DNA of 64,000 nucleotides from Artemia franciscana (lineage: Eukaryota > Arthropoda > Branchiopoda > Anostraca > Artemiidae): the NCBI RefSeq assembly GCF_032884065.1, contig NC_088881.1, positions 7,899,047 to 7,963,046 on the forward strand, read 5' to 3'. A program made the translations under genes and the position numbers. The number at the start of each line of letters is the position of its first letter. The first letter of the stretch is position 1. This document shows positions 46,964 through 58,279 of this stretch, in pieces. Below the pieces are notes generated by a model, which saw nothing but the letters and a program-made list of their open reading frames with translations, ran no database searches and was not told where the DNA came from.

Positions 46964-47969
46964 TGACAAATGCCTGAATTCATACAAGATGTCAGTTTTC
47001 TGCAAAGAAACTCAAGCCCATCTTCAACTATTACAATGCATGAATGGATCAGAAAGTAAAGCAAAAAGTAACCATTTATCAGCCAAAGAAGTAAAAAAAT
47101 TACCAAGAGCCGATATTGATTTGATAACACCCGAATTATGGATGCGGAATTGTAAAGATCCTTCACCTGACACGAAAGATGATGATGAAGGTGAAGAAGA
47201 AAATGTTATAATCAAAGAAGAAATATTTGAGTCCGACGAAGAAGTGGAAGAGACTCCGATACCGAAGCGAGTAAAAGTCCAAGAAAATGAACCAACATGT
47301 AAAATGACCAAAATGCTATTGAAACGAGCAGAAATGCCACTTAAATTACGTCAAGATTTAAAAAAGACACCAGGAAAAACGTCAAGAAAGCACAGGAAAG
47401 AAACAAAGAGGCTAGATAAGTCTTCAATTCCACCTCTCTATCCCATAGTTCCTGGCTTTATGCCAAACATTAGCGCATTAATGCAACAGTCTGTCCATAA
47501 TCATCAATTGCCTTGGGCAACACCTACTTATATAAGACCTGCTATAAATCCAGATTTTGATGAAGAGTCTGCGAATGTCAATCATACCAGACAAGGACAT
47601 TCACCCCCAGTAAAATATGATAAGGGGTTATCTCCTGTGCTTCAAGAGTCACTGCCCCTTGGTCTTACAATTGAGCGGGTTGAAAAACCAAGAAATCCTT
47701 CGACTCCCAGTGGGAGTGAATTTTCACAGACAAGCTATTCTCATCAAGCAGTGCAGACTGTCCCAACCGAGTCTCTGCAAGATAATGATTTTTTTAAAGC
47801 GCTATTATCCTTTTCAACAGTTCTAATGCCCTTTCCAGTGGTTATTCCCGTTCCAGTCCCAATCCCCTTGCCGATTGATGTTTTTCCAGTGCCAGAAACC
47901 AATTCAAAAAATGATAGAAATAAAGCCAATACAGAAACATTAGATTTATCAACAAAAAAGAATATGTAA
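46964..47969 (+). CDS. SOBP: Sine oculis-binding protein homolog, last coding exon
   Basis: The first base completes the codon split at 43382, giving FCSDKCLNSYKMSVFCKETQ, which finishes the second FCS zinc finger. Vertebrate SOBP reads [20 protein letters not shown] at this point. Next come KKLPRADIDLITPELW (vertebrate LLTPDSW), a strongly acidic stretch (DDDEGEEE, ESDEEVEE) and a lysine-rich basic region. A Pro/Ser-rich region precedes the diagnostic FPVVIPVPVPIPLPIDVFPV, which corresponds to the [20 protein letters not shown] block of SOBP. The end TETLDLSTKKNM contains a CtBP-like LDLST motif. Translation stops at TAA 47967-47969. With the three certain exons the product is at least about 460 residues, shorter than vertebrate SOBP (about 870). 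Internal ATGs such as 46989 are not starts. Confidence 0.96.
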
Positions 47970-48712
47970 AATTGTATTTGTTTTGCCTCCAGTAGTTCTT
48001 GGCATCATAAGCTCTTGCGTTGATCAATGAATTAGTGCAAAGATCCCATTTTGCTTTTCTATGCGAGGCCAAGAACCAGGTATTTTCACGGAGGAAGGAG
48101 GAGGTGGAGTCAGTTAAACATAACTTATGAGCTATTTAAGGAAACTGTCCCAGTTGTTACGTGTACTATATGAGTTTTCTGGCTTTAAGGAGGGGGGGCA
48201 TGTCCCTCCCCACGTGGCGTTTCTGAACTAGAAATTAAAGAACTATATTTTTTTCATAAGCTTTTTTTTATGTGATAATCATTAGCTCAAGGCGCATAAA
48301 ATATGTCAAAAAGGAGTTTAGCTTTGATTCTGATATAAACTTTGTTTAGTGCTTGTGATAGTGCAATATTTTTATATACACAAAAAGCACAATAGAAATG
48401 TGACAAAGAATATTTTTGTGATTTTGTTGTTTTGTGTACCATATTGTTATGAGTAAAAGTGTTTTTGAACGTAATACTATAAACCCTTTTAACGAGAGAC
48501 AATATAAAAAATTAATGATGAAAAAGTTGACAGTTTTTAAGATTGAATAATAATAGGATCAGGCGGTTTGACCGCGTGATATGTCTTTTTTCGATTTTTT
48601 ATAGTTATTAATGCTGTTTTTTTTTCTGCATTGGTACGTCATTTATGGTAGAATTGTTTCTCACTCTTCAATTTTTGTCAAAAATATTCTCACTCCCACC
48701 GTAAATACCTTC
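47970..48712. other. SOBP 3' flank (3' UTR probably here)
   Basis: AT-rich sequence following the stop codon. No canonical AATAAA was found close to the stop, so the 3' UTR may be several hundred bases. No other feature seen. Confidence 0.5.
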
Positions 48713-48910
48713 TAAGACCACAGTGGCTATATGTGGCATTTGACGAAAGTATAACAGTTCAAAATAGTTTTACTGCTGATGATGAACACTTTATATGTGT
48801 TCGAAATATCCAGTTACAAATTTTTATATCCGTTCATTGTCGATTAAAAGGTTTCATCCCTATTTTGAACTGTTATACTTTCGTCATGGAAAGGCAGTGT
48901 GGTCTTCGAG
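48713..48910. repeat. Foldback element (possible Penelope-like terminal hairpin)
   Basis: Outer arms TCTAAGACCACA and the mirrored TGTGGTCTTCGA enclose longer arms GACGAAAGTATAACAGTTCA and TGAACTGTTATACTTTCGTC. Between them lies CTGATGATGAACACTTTATA then TGTGTTCGAAATATCCAG. A 'CTGATGATGA......CGAAATATC' sentence is typical of the terminal repeats of Penelope-like elements as I remember them. A related piece is at 32042-32205. No reverse transcriptase is nearby. Confidence 0.6.
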
Positions 48911-49099
48911 GTTATCTATGTGGCATTTGACGAAAAAAAAACGAGAAAAAATAATAAAAAAAATAACCAAGAAAACGAGGGTAACTTCAGCCAATGAACG
49001 AAAAGAAGCAAAAAGACAAAAGCATATATTTTGGTAAGAACTTCTGCCAACGCGTCCTCAGTGCTATAAAAAAAAAAGTGTACTGCGAGAAAGCAGAAG

Positions 49100-49190
49100 A
49101 AACACTGTCCATATCCGGATAGTCAAGGGGCATGGGATATATAATAACTTTTTTCTCCACATTATTGGAGGGCAACTGCCCACCCTTGCA
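49100..49190. repeat. Dispersed repeat shared with 14175-14290
   Basis: See the entry at 14175: the same order of GTCCATATC, GATAGTCAAGG, TTTTTCTCCACATTAT and GGGCAACTGCCC. Confidence 0.7.
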
Positions 49191-49380
49191 AGAATATTGG
49201 AAAAGAAATGGGATGTCAAAATTCTACGATATTTTACTTAGAAACGCTTCATTTGCTACTTTCTGAACTTAACTATTTCAAGTGATATAGACAACTGACT
49301 TCACAAATCGATTCAGGATAAGAACTAGACCAAAACAAATATTCGTTTTTTCGGCTATTTAATTTCATTTATCACTTTTA

Positions 49381-49671
49381 CCAAAGAGTATGGGTATAAT
49401 ATAGAGAACTGGTACTAGTGTCAACAAAAAAGCTGAACACCATCTAACGTTCGGTGACGCTTTTTTTTAGTGTAATAATAAGAATACTTTATTTAATTTG
49501 TGTAGTTGGTAAAATTAGTTTAGTAATAAAAGCCTGATCTCAGTTCGTGACTAAAAAAAATTACAAAGCTTGAGAAAAAGCCAAGTGTCGCCAAACGCTA
49601 GACGGCGCTGATATTTTTGTTGCCAACACTAGCGCCAGTTTCCACTTTTATAAGTTACCAATACTCTTTGG
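49381..49671. mobile_element. Foldback MITE, 291 bp
   Basis: The ends are CCAAAGAGTATGGG and ACCAATACTCTTTGG, which are terminal inverted repeats with one or two mismatches. Inverted arms of about 85 bp continue inward. On the left are GAACTGGTACTAGTG and AACACCATCTAACGTTCGG, and on the right CCAAACGCTAGACGGCG and AACACTAGCGCCAGTTT. The middle is AT-rich. I see no clear target-site duplication. It lies about 190 bp beyond the ClpP stop codon and may be included in its 3' UTR. Confidence 0.85.
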
Positions 49672-49863
49672 CTTCTACCATTGAAAAAAAGAAAAGAATC
49701 ATTCTGGGTTTCACAGCACATACACACATGCGCTAAGAATTCAAAATTTCAATTATTTTTAAAAATTATACTTTTATTTCCAAAAAGTTTTCACATGATC
49801 AAAAATCTCCTAAGTTGAAAAAAACACGAAAGCGACAATACAAAATCCTGTTCAACCAGTGGT

Positions 49864-49994
49864 CTATTCTTTCTCTATTTCTTTTTCACCTTTACTTTTG
49901 TCATATTTCGGGGGATGTTCCAACATTTTATCAATAATACCAAACTCACGAGCTTCGCTGGGACTCATAAACTTGTCTCGCTCCATGCTCAACT
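49864..49994 (-). CDS. ClpP: Mitochondrial ATP-dependent Clp protease proteolytic subunit, last coding exon
   Basis: ClpP forms the tetradecameric serine-protease chamber that works with ClpX in the mitochondrial matrix. This exon follows the acceptor GATTTTTCTTCTAG (edge 49994). Its first two bases complete a Glu codon split from the exon at 58355. It encodes [20 protein letters not shown] followed by [11 protein letters not shown] and a Lys/Glu-rich tail ending IEKE, with stop at 49866-49864. Human ClpP reads [20 protein letters not shown] at this place. The Asp of MERDK (codon 49977-49975) is the catalytic-triad Asp (Asp185 in E. coli ClpP numbering). The tail is shorter and more charged than in vertebrates. 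The gene is convergent with SOBP. Confidence 0.97.
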
Positions 49995-50168
49995 CTAGAA
50001 GAAAAATCAAAATTTAAATAGACCAAAAATTGTATTAAATAATTTCTTAGACAAAACTACCTTTCTATTTATAAACAAACGAAACTATATAAGTAACAGC
50101 AAAACTTTGAATGAAGACATACAAACATCCAAACATTTCAGCTTCACGTTCGGAAGCCCTTGTGAAAG

Positions 50169-50467
50169 ATTAAATAAAAAAAACAAGTTTTTTCAACTGA
50201 AAGTAAGGAGTGACATCAAAACTTAAAACGCACAGAAATTACTTCGTATATGAAAGAGGCTGCTTCCTCATCAACGCCTCGCTCTTTACGCTAAAGTTTG
50301 ACTCTTTCTCTCAATTCTTCTTTCTAAAACAGTAAAAAACTTTAGCGTAAAGAGCGGGGCGTTGATGAGGAAGCAGCCTCTTTCATATACGAAGTAATTT
50401 CTGTGCGTTTTAAGTTTTGATGTCACTCCTTACTTTCAGTTGAAAAAACTTGTTTTTTTTATTTAAT
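50169..50467. repeat. Foldback (terminal part of composite element)
   Basis: The arms carry AATAAAAAAAACAAGTTTTT, AAGTAAGGAGTGACATC, GAAAGAGGCTGCTTCCTCAT and CGCTCTTTACGCTAAAG, mirrored with very few mismatches around a short loop (GACTCTTTCTCTC...). Confidence 0.95.
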
Positions 50468-51491
50468 TTCTGAACGTTTTTGAATCAATGCATGTTTTGA
50501 TTTTGGCTCTCCGCAGAGGAATAATCAAAACGAAATTTGCATATTTTTTTTTTGGCTCAATGGCTTTCTCATAATTTTGATCGAATGATTTTAAGAAAAA
50601 AAGAGCGGGGGACGAAGCCTAGTTGCCCCCCGATTTTTTGGTTAATTAAAAAGGCAACTAGAACTTTTAATTTTTTACGAATCTTTTTATTGGTAAAAGA
50701 TTTACGTAACTTATAAATTAGCTTACGTAAAGAACTTTTGTATTCTCATGTTTTTATTACATATATGAGGGGATTCGCCCCATCGTCAGTACGTCGCTCT
50801 TTACACTATAGCTTAAATTTTATCCCAATTCATTAAGAATGACCCCCTGAATCACAAAAGCCGTAGAATAAGTAGTTGAAATTACCGAAAATACTTTAGC
50901 GTAAAGAGCGAGGTATTAGAAGGAGGTGAGCCCATCATATGGGTAATAATTTCTGTTTGTTTTAAGTTTTATTGCTGTTCCTTACTTCCAGCTGAAAAAG
51001 CTTTTTCACTTTTATTTTTTAATTGTTTTTTTTTTTAATAATGCTAGTAAATCCTGCTCTCCCTTCATGGAAATTTTCTTCTCCCATTACAAATTATCGA
51101 AGGAAAGTTCCCCCAGCATATCCCCCTCTTCTCAACCCCTCCCCCAAACCAAAAAAATCCTCCTGAAAACGCCTGTATACTTCCCAATAACCATTACTAT
51201 ATGTAAGCACAGGTCAAAGTTTGTAACTTGTTGCCCCTCCCACGGGGACTGTGGGGGAGTAAGTCGTCCCCAAAGACATAGTTATAAGGTTTTTCGACTA
51301 CGCTGAATAAAATGGCTATCTCAGAATTTTGATCCGTTGACCTTGGGAAAATAATTAGCGTGGGAGGGGGCCTAGGTGCCCTCCGATTTTTTGGTCACTT
51401 AAAAAGGGCACTAGAAATTTTCATTTCCGTTAGAATGAGCCCTCTTGCAACATTCTAGGACAACTGGGTCGATACGATCACCCCTGGGAAG

Positions 51492-51542
<51 letters not shown>

Positions 51543-51905
51543 ACGCATCCGTGATCTGCCTTCTGGCAAAAAATGCAAAATTCCACATTTTTGTAGATAG
51601 GAGCACGAAAATTCTACAATAGGGTTCTCTGATACGCTGAATCTGATGGTGTGATTTTCGTTAAGATTCTATGACTTTTAGGGGGCGTTTCCCCCTATTT
51701 TCTAAAATAACGCAAATTTTCTCAGGCTCGTAACTTTTGATGGGTAAGACTAAACTTGATGAAACTTATATATTTAAAACCAGCATTAAAATGCGATTCT
51801 TTTGATGTAGCTATTGGTATCAAAATTCCATTTTTTAGAGTTTTGGTTACTATTGAGCCGGGTCGCTCCTTACTACAGTTCGTTACCACGAACTGTTTGA
51901 AAAGA
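50169..51905 (-). mobile_element. Composite foldback element, intact copy (in ClpP intron)
   Basis: In the family's reading direction (minus strand) it begins with the hairpin CAGTTCGTGGTAACGAACTG at 51897-51878. It runs through a (T)n site (here a run of about 50 A on the plus strand, 51488-51540), the AGATAGCCATTTTATTCAGC block and GGAGAGCAGGATTTACTAGC. The GAGCGAGGTATTAGAAGG-type inner foldback (about 50690-51030) follows, and a foldback of about 300 bp at 50169-50467 ends it. The whole order and nearly all the sequence equal the copy at 59548-61261 in the opposite orientation. No protein is encoded. It occupies the last ClpP intron. Confidence 0.93.
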
Positions 51906-52199
51906 AAGAAGGAAAAACATGAGACGAACTAGACTAAGGAGCTAAAACACACACATCCACAAAAATAATAGATGAAAAAAATCAATACGAAAAAAAATTA
52001 ACACCGCTTAGAATACGGTCACTTTTGATCGCTTTGAGTATGATGAAAATTAAACCACCTATGGAATGGTAGATGTTGGTATTAATAAACGGTATCTACT
52101 CTGACAAAAAAGTTTCAACGAGATTATTTTCTTGGATATCTAGGCTCTCTTTCATAATTATGTTATAACTTTTTTTTTTGCATATTTTTGGGGGATAAA
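51906..52199. other. Unassigned intron sequence
   Basis: Part of the ClpP intron. Nothing recognised. Confidence 0.5.
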
Positions 52200-53080
52200 A
52201 ATTATTTTATTTATTTTTTCCCTTTCTCCCATGAGCTAAACCCATCTTTATACAATTGGTGACTTGTTTTCTATTTAAAAAGCCCCTCTCCTCCAATCCA
52301 AAGGTGCCCTGGAATAAATACCAGTATAAGGACTGGAATGTAAAATAAGACTTTATTTCAACAAAGCGGCTATCACAAGCCCAAAAGGGCCGAATTCGCA
52401 CTTTAGTGTAAGTAAAGAAAAGCAAAATTTAAGAAATGGTCAAGTCAAAAAATTATAAAATTGCAATCAATAAAAAGTCAAACGATAAAAACTCATAAAG
52501 ATAAAACAGGGAAAATAAATTTAAACAAAAGTCTAGCTAGCAAGAATCACTAGCAAGAATCACATTTGCAAAATAAACACTAAAACTAAAAGATAAAAGT
52601 GGAGTGAGAGAGGGAGGGAGGGTATTGATCTAAAATCTGAACTATGTGAGGGATGAACGTTCTTCTATATCTTTCAGTGGAAACTCTTATTGGGACAAGA
52701 ACGGGGATTTTTCTTGAAACAGGACGTGGGAAGCGAGTTCGGGAGAGGGGGGAGGTAAATATTCACGAGGGAAAAGAGAAGTAGTACAAGGGTTATGCAC
52801 GGTATTGTGGGCAAAACACAAGGAAATTTGTGCTCTCCTTTCCTTAAGGGTGACCAGATTTGCTCCGCGATGATGGGAAATGTAAGGCATTTCACCCTCA
52901 TTGAAGATGATTCTTAGGCACCTTTTTTGAACTGCCTCTATTCTGTCCGACAATTCATTGGAGATGCCAGGATGGCAAACAGGACGAGCGTATTCGAGAG
53001 TAGGACGTACAAAAGAGAGAAAAATCCTCAAACAATGCGATTTAGGACATTTAAATTTATAAATGTATATTCTCATTTCC
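52200..53080 (-). mobile_element. CR1/jockey-like LINE 3' fragment
   Basis: Minus-strand frame 53076-52690 reads LRIFLSFVRPTLEYARPVCH, then PGISNELSDRIEAVQKRCLR, then IIFNEGEMPY and LVTLKERRAQISLCFA. This is the textbook C-terminal reverse-transcriptase stretch '(L)...FVRP.LEYA.PVW.P....(L)..(D).IE.VQ.RA.R.I......Y...L..L.L.SL..RR.......F'. A 3' UTR follows, with CGAATTCGGCCCTTTTGGGC, GATAGCCGCTTTGTTGAAAT and AAAGTCTTATTTTACA near 52400-52340, typical of LINE 3' ends. Truncated 5' and lying in the ClpP intron on the same strand as ClpP. Confidence 0.82.
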
Positions 53081-54529
53081 TCACTTTCTATAACTCGGAG
53101 TCAAAACAGATTGGAGGGCTATTTTTCGAAAAATTGGGGATTAGAGTTACAAAAAAAGTTTAGTTATATCGGTTACTGTACATAAAAATTTGATTCTAGT
53201 CCGATTGCAGATAGATCAATAGATATTTCGTACAAAAAAAAAATTTGTTAATCTCATTTTCGGAGTTTTTTTGCCAGGAATCTAAATGGGTTTTCAGAAT
53301 ATACTAGTACACATGACGCATAAAAAAGTTGGGTTTTGGTTTTCTTCATTTTTCGTTCTTCGTTTTCTTCGTACGCCAAGGATCCAAAATCCCGACGGCC
53401 CCCTAAACATGTCTTCCACCACTTTCCAAGCTTTCCAATAAATAAAATATTTCGAACATACTGGCTTGGAATATAAGAAAGAAAACATCCCCCATAATTT
53501 AAAAAAAATATATATATATTTGAACACAGTGAACGTAAATCACAAGAGCTCCGGATTCAGAAATTCCAGAAAAATTCTATAAGGTCTAGAGAAATATAAA
53601 GAACGTATTTATCAGAATATCTAGAAAGATCTGCTAGAAAGAAGAATAGATCTTTCGTGTAAGAGGAATTTTTTGAATCTCATTTCTAGATATTTTTTTT
53701 GCCAAGAATCGAAATAGGTTTTGGGACTAAATTGGCTACATTAAGGCCGTGATTAAGTGAACTTGAAAACATTGAGATTAAAAATTGAAGTTAGGATAGC
53801 CTTCTGTCTCTCAATTCTCTAGAGACCGTCGATTGTTAAAAACCCTTCAAATAGCACTTATTCATTGGCGGAAATAGCAGGTCAATTATACCAGTCTGTC
53901 AATTTGGTCTCTTGGGCGATCTGAAACGATTCTTTCTGGCAAAAAAACTTGTTAAAATTTCAGGTATGACAAATATTCTGACAATATTCTATGGGACTGT
54001 TAGAAAACAGGAAAATACATGGAAAAATGGTTGCAATCATCTTATAGGCTATTGTCTTCTGCTCGTGATAGTACCGATTTTGTTCTAAAAGCAATATTCT
54101 TCATAGAGTACACTTGTGAAAAAGAGCTAGACATTTTCTAAGATTTCTAAGCAATTAGAGAAAATAGAAAAAAATCCTAGCAAACATTTTGTAGCATCTT
54201 CAAGAAGCTACGGCCTGATATTAAAAGCGATATCTTCCGCCAATGAATACTTGAGTACCTTTAAATATAAATCTTCAATTTTAACATGGGATTTACGTGT
54301 TCCATCAGTTCACTTAATCACGGCCTTAAATATGTTGTATAACTTCACAAGGATAACTTCACAGGCAGCACAAATCAGAAAATTCCGACGGAGATTCAGA
54401 AATTCGTCAAAAGCTCTAGAAAAATTCCATCAGATCTAGCAGACTATAAAGAAGGTAATAATCAGAATAACTAAAAAAAAAATAAGCTTGTAACCGCAAA
54501 GAGTTATATAAATATTCATAGAAGCAAAC
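53081..54529. other. ClpP intron sequence, no element recognised
   Basis: Nothing in this AT-rich stretch could be supported. Words such as TCTAGAAAGATCTGCTAGA, TCAGAAATTCCAGAAAAATT and CATAGAAAAT recur loosely at 53560-54430, suggesting an old, unclassified duplication. Confidence 0.4.
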
Positions 54530-54850
54530 CCGATGTCAAATTTATGACCCTGAAAGAAATCCGGCAGCCGTCATCTAGTCTAGGTGGTAGTTAAACAAGA
54601 GCGGCTGAAATGGTTCGGCCTCATCCTCAGACAACCTGACTGCCATATCTACAGAAAATGTCGCCCACTACCTGAAGAAAGAGTTGGTGTACAGAAAAAG
54701 GCTTTGGCTTCAAAAATCAAAGAAGATGATGAACGATTTGAAAGTTTCCGAAAACAAGGACACCACTGGAACAAACATGGATGACGATCATGACACCAAT
54801 AGCAATATATTATCTCACTTGGAGAGCTACAATATGTACCCAGTGTTGGC
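54530..54850 (+). mobile_element. LINE C-terminal fragment
   Basis: The plus-strand frame 54584-54784 reads VKQERLKWFGLILRQPDCHI, then RKCRPLPEERVGVQKKALAS, then KIKEDDERFESFRKQGHHWN. This matches the 'RL.W.GHVLR.PD......PLP.....RG..KK.W...IKED..RF' end of arthropod LINE polyproteins. It lies in the ClpP intron, antisense to ClpP. Confidence 0.65.
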
Positions 54851-56429
54851 ATAAGGTAAAATTAATACAAGAGATTAACCAAGTACGTATGACAGTAGAA
54901 TAATGTTTGATAAAAAAAAAAAAAAAAAAAAACACACAAGATAGATTTTCAGTGAGTGGAAAGGAACAACGAAAAGATAAAACAGATACCTTGGTACAAA
55001 CCTCCGGTACAGACTACCCTCAGAGCTACAAAAAAAGAATAAATAAAAAAGATAAAAAAAGAGGTAGAAGTAAAGAACATTCCTTTATTATTTCCTCAGT
55101 CATATTTCATATAGTAATTGCTGGTTGCGCACGTTTAGCAACAGCTTTTCCAACAAGAACGAATAACTTTGTCAAATGGAATCATTTTTGGAGCCACCTT
55201 TTTTTTAGAAAGGGGACTCAAGGGTTTCAGACTACCATTTTTATATTATTTGACACGGCTGTAGCCTAGTTATATAAAATAAATATGCATTGTAAGTTGA
55301 ATATACAGATGCTGATATTTATCCCTTAAAGTCTGAATAATTTTGATTGATTAAAGTTAAAAAAGTGAAAACATTTGGACTTTATTACATGTATGAGGGA
55401 GGTATTGCATTTACTTTTACGCCATATATGATTGGAACCTAAGATTATGATGTCACTCATCAATTTTGTACTTGAAAATAAAGTTTTTCGTTAAAAAATT
55501 AATTATATTCTAAAAACTATTATTGTAAATTAGAAAAGGTTTTTAAATACAAAAATTTCCTTTAAAATGAGCCATTAAAACTCTCTATGATGGTCCAATG
55601 CCCCGCTAGCTGCGGAGAAAAAAAAGGGAAACAAGATGCCCTCGATACAGAATATCGTAGTTCAAGCAACTTTTCATATTTTTCAAGCCCAAAAAAAAAA
55701 CAGTTCATTCAGCTTGTTTAGAAAGAGCAATATGGAAGAACTCAGGAATGGCTAAGGTCACTAAGTTGAAAATTTCAGGGGTTGTTGGAGGAGAATAAAC
55801 TAAAAGACAATATGTATATACAGGTGTTCAAAAGGATGTATTTGTAATATCTCGGGAGCTTTTAAAGACAAGAAGATGAAACTTTGTTAAAATGTTGAAG
55901 GGGATATTCAACTCAATCAAAAGCCACTATATACATCCATATTGTTAAAATAGCCTATCCACAACACCAGAGGAGTGGCTAACGGTATTCAATTGAAACT
56001 TTAGGGAATGGTTAGTTGGACTTTGGACTAATTCAGAGGACAGCATATATATTAAGATTGTCGAAATGAAACATCTGCAATATGAAATGCAATATGCAAT
56101 CTGAGCACGTGTCCGGTATATACGATACTAGCTAAATTACATTAAAATCAAAGTTCACTTTAAATAAAAATGTGATGCAATGGCTACCATATACATTGAA
56201 TATATAATGAAATAAAAGATCCCACAATATTTGAAACCTCTACATTCGTTTGCCTGTTATAAGTTTTTTTCCATTACGCAATTGTAAACTAATAATATTT
56301 GCTAGCAGTCTCCTATTAGCTCGTTGAAACAGGGGTGTTAGTCAATAGAAGTCGTAAGTTATTAGTTTAGCAGTTGGACAAATTTTATTGGATTCTGCCT
56401 GCCTTTCTAAACAAGGAATCAAGCCAAGG
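54851..56429. other. ClpP intron sequence, no gene supported
   Basis: A 120-codon frame at 54907-55269 begins in an A-run, is Lys-rich and then hydrophobic, and has no family resemblance. I do not support it as a gene. Confidence 0.45.
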
Positions 56430-57410
56430 AGCTGTAAGCTTCCTACATAAGGGTTTCGGACAAGGCAGTTCTAATAGTATACTTTGTGTTTTGATCTGAC
56501 TCTATTTTTAGGAGTTAGGGGCTAGTGTATTTCTTAATATGGGACGTGATCATCTCTTACTAGGTTGCAAGCTACCGCTGCAACCCGGAAAGTACCGGAA
56601 GCCCGGCAGCTTTGCCACCAGGCCCCGGCGCTCGGCACGCGGCAGGCTTCTATATGTGGATTCTCAGTGTCACTTGTCTTCAAACCGTAGACAATTTGAG
56701 GTTTTTCTTAGTGTCACTTTGTTTTTTGATCTGAGTCTAGTTTTAGGAGTTGAGGGCTTTTTTGAACTATGGGACGTGACCATCTCTTACTAGGTTGCTA
56801 ACGACCGCTGCAACCCAGATTACTAGGTTGCTAGCCACCACTGCGACTCGGATATTCTTATTTCTGTTACTATGGGCTAGGGTTCGTTCTTTAATGTAAA
56901 CTTACATTACCTTGTCGAAATATATGCGTGTGCTGTATCATCATGTATATATATTTGCGTTCTTTAATACAATTCGACCTGACTATTTATAGGATTTATG
57001 GTCTACTGTATTTCTTATTATGGGACATACCGCTGCAACCCGAATGATTGCAAACAGGAAAAAACCTACGGCAGTTTCTTCTTTGAAATAGTAAGAGACG
57101 AACCTCAAAGAATTAGGCAGCCAACAAAGTCTATCTCACATGATCATCTTTTAATATAATTTGTTGCCGAATATCGTGGTTCAAGCAAATTTTCTTGTTT
57201 TTCAAGCCAGTAGATTTTCCTAGTTATTCGAGCCATTACGCGGTAGGTTTCCTACATAGGGGTTTCGGACAAGCGGTTTTAATAGTGTACTTCTTACTTT
57301 TGTCTAACGCTATAATTAGGGGTTGTGGGCTATTGTATTTCTTAGTATTGGACATGATCGTCTCTTACTAGGTTGCAAACAACTGGTGCAACTCGGATAA
57401 TATTCCCATC
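56430..57410. repeat. Irregular repeat cluster, 3-4 related blocks
   Basis: The sentence GGGTTTCGGACAAG, TAATAGTATACTT, TTTTTAGGAGTTAGGGGCTA, GTATTTCTTA, ATGGGACGTGATCATCTCTT, ACTAGGTTGCAA and CCGCTGCAACCC is found at about 56450-56590. It recurs in part at 56715-56830, at 56975-57050 and more completely at 57255-57400. ACTAGGTTGC is repeated again at 56820-56860. Between the first two blocks is a strikingly GC-rich 70 bp (about 56585-56655). Element type unknown; it lies in the ClpP intron. Confidence 0.75.
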
Positions 57411-58279
57411 TTCCGAAACTCCTATATAGGAAACTTGGCTTGAACAACAGACAAAATATGTTGGCTTGAAAAACAGGACAAGTGGCTTAAACTACGCAAT
57501 TCTATATCAAAGACATTTTTTCTGTTCTTTTTCCTAGCAATGGAATGGCTAAGGTCACAATGGCTAGCAATGGCTAGCAGGCTAGCAAGGCTAGCAATGG
57601 CTAGCAGGGCAATGGAACACCATAGAGCTGTTCAATGGCAAATTTTAAAGGAAATACAAAATACTGCTTTTCTATAACACTGTGAAGCAAATCTTATAAT
57701 TGATTATAATTATAATGTGTTTTAATTGTGTATTTATATGTGTACATATATGTACATATATACATATTATATGTATTAATTGTGTATTTATAATCACAAA
57801 TAAATTTGTGATTATAATATAATGTGTTTTAAAACTATTATAATGTGAATGCAAATCTTGCATACAATGATCAAAGTAGGATTTTTAATATTTTAAAAGC
57901 ATGTAGATATAGTTGTATATCAAAACCACGGCAAATAGTAACTAAAAGCTAAGATGATACAAGAGTATTATGAAAAGTTATTTGTCTTGGGTATAGTTAC
58001 ATAAGGATCGATACAGTTCATAATAAGTCGGAAATATCTAATTATGAAATGTATATGAAAAAATTTGTTAATCTGTAAATGTCTTAAAATTCTATTGATC
58101 TGATTCAAGAATTGTTGTATAAAAAATGCTGAAATTTCTAAATTTTAAGGGACAAAATCATTCCAACTGTCTTATTTATTATGAAAACATTTCACCTCTT
58201 TCTACGACACCCCTAAAAGAACGTTTCTAGGAATCTAGATTTAGTTGGGAAAAAAAGAAAAAAACTATACTAAAAGGAA

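Noticed and set aside
46989-47969. 326-codon ORF as a complete single-exon gene starting at its ATG
   Set aside because: The reading frame continues upstream to a splice acceptor at 46963, and joining to 43145-43382 restores a conserved zinc finger. The ATG is internal.
49382-49671. Possible microRNA hairpin next to ClpP
   Set aside because: The arms are about 85 bp with terminal inverted repeats at the very ends, which fits a MITE better than a microRNA precursor.
54907-55269. 120-codon frame beginning in an A-run
   Set aside because: Lys-rich then hydrophobic low-complexity sequence, no recognisable domain, antisense within the ClpP intron.
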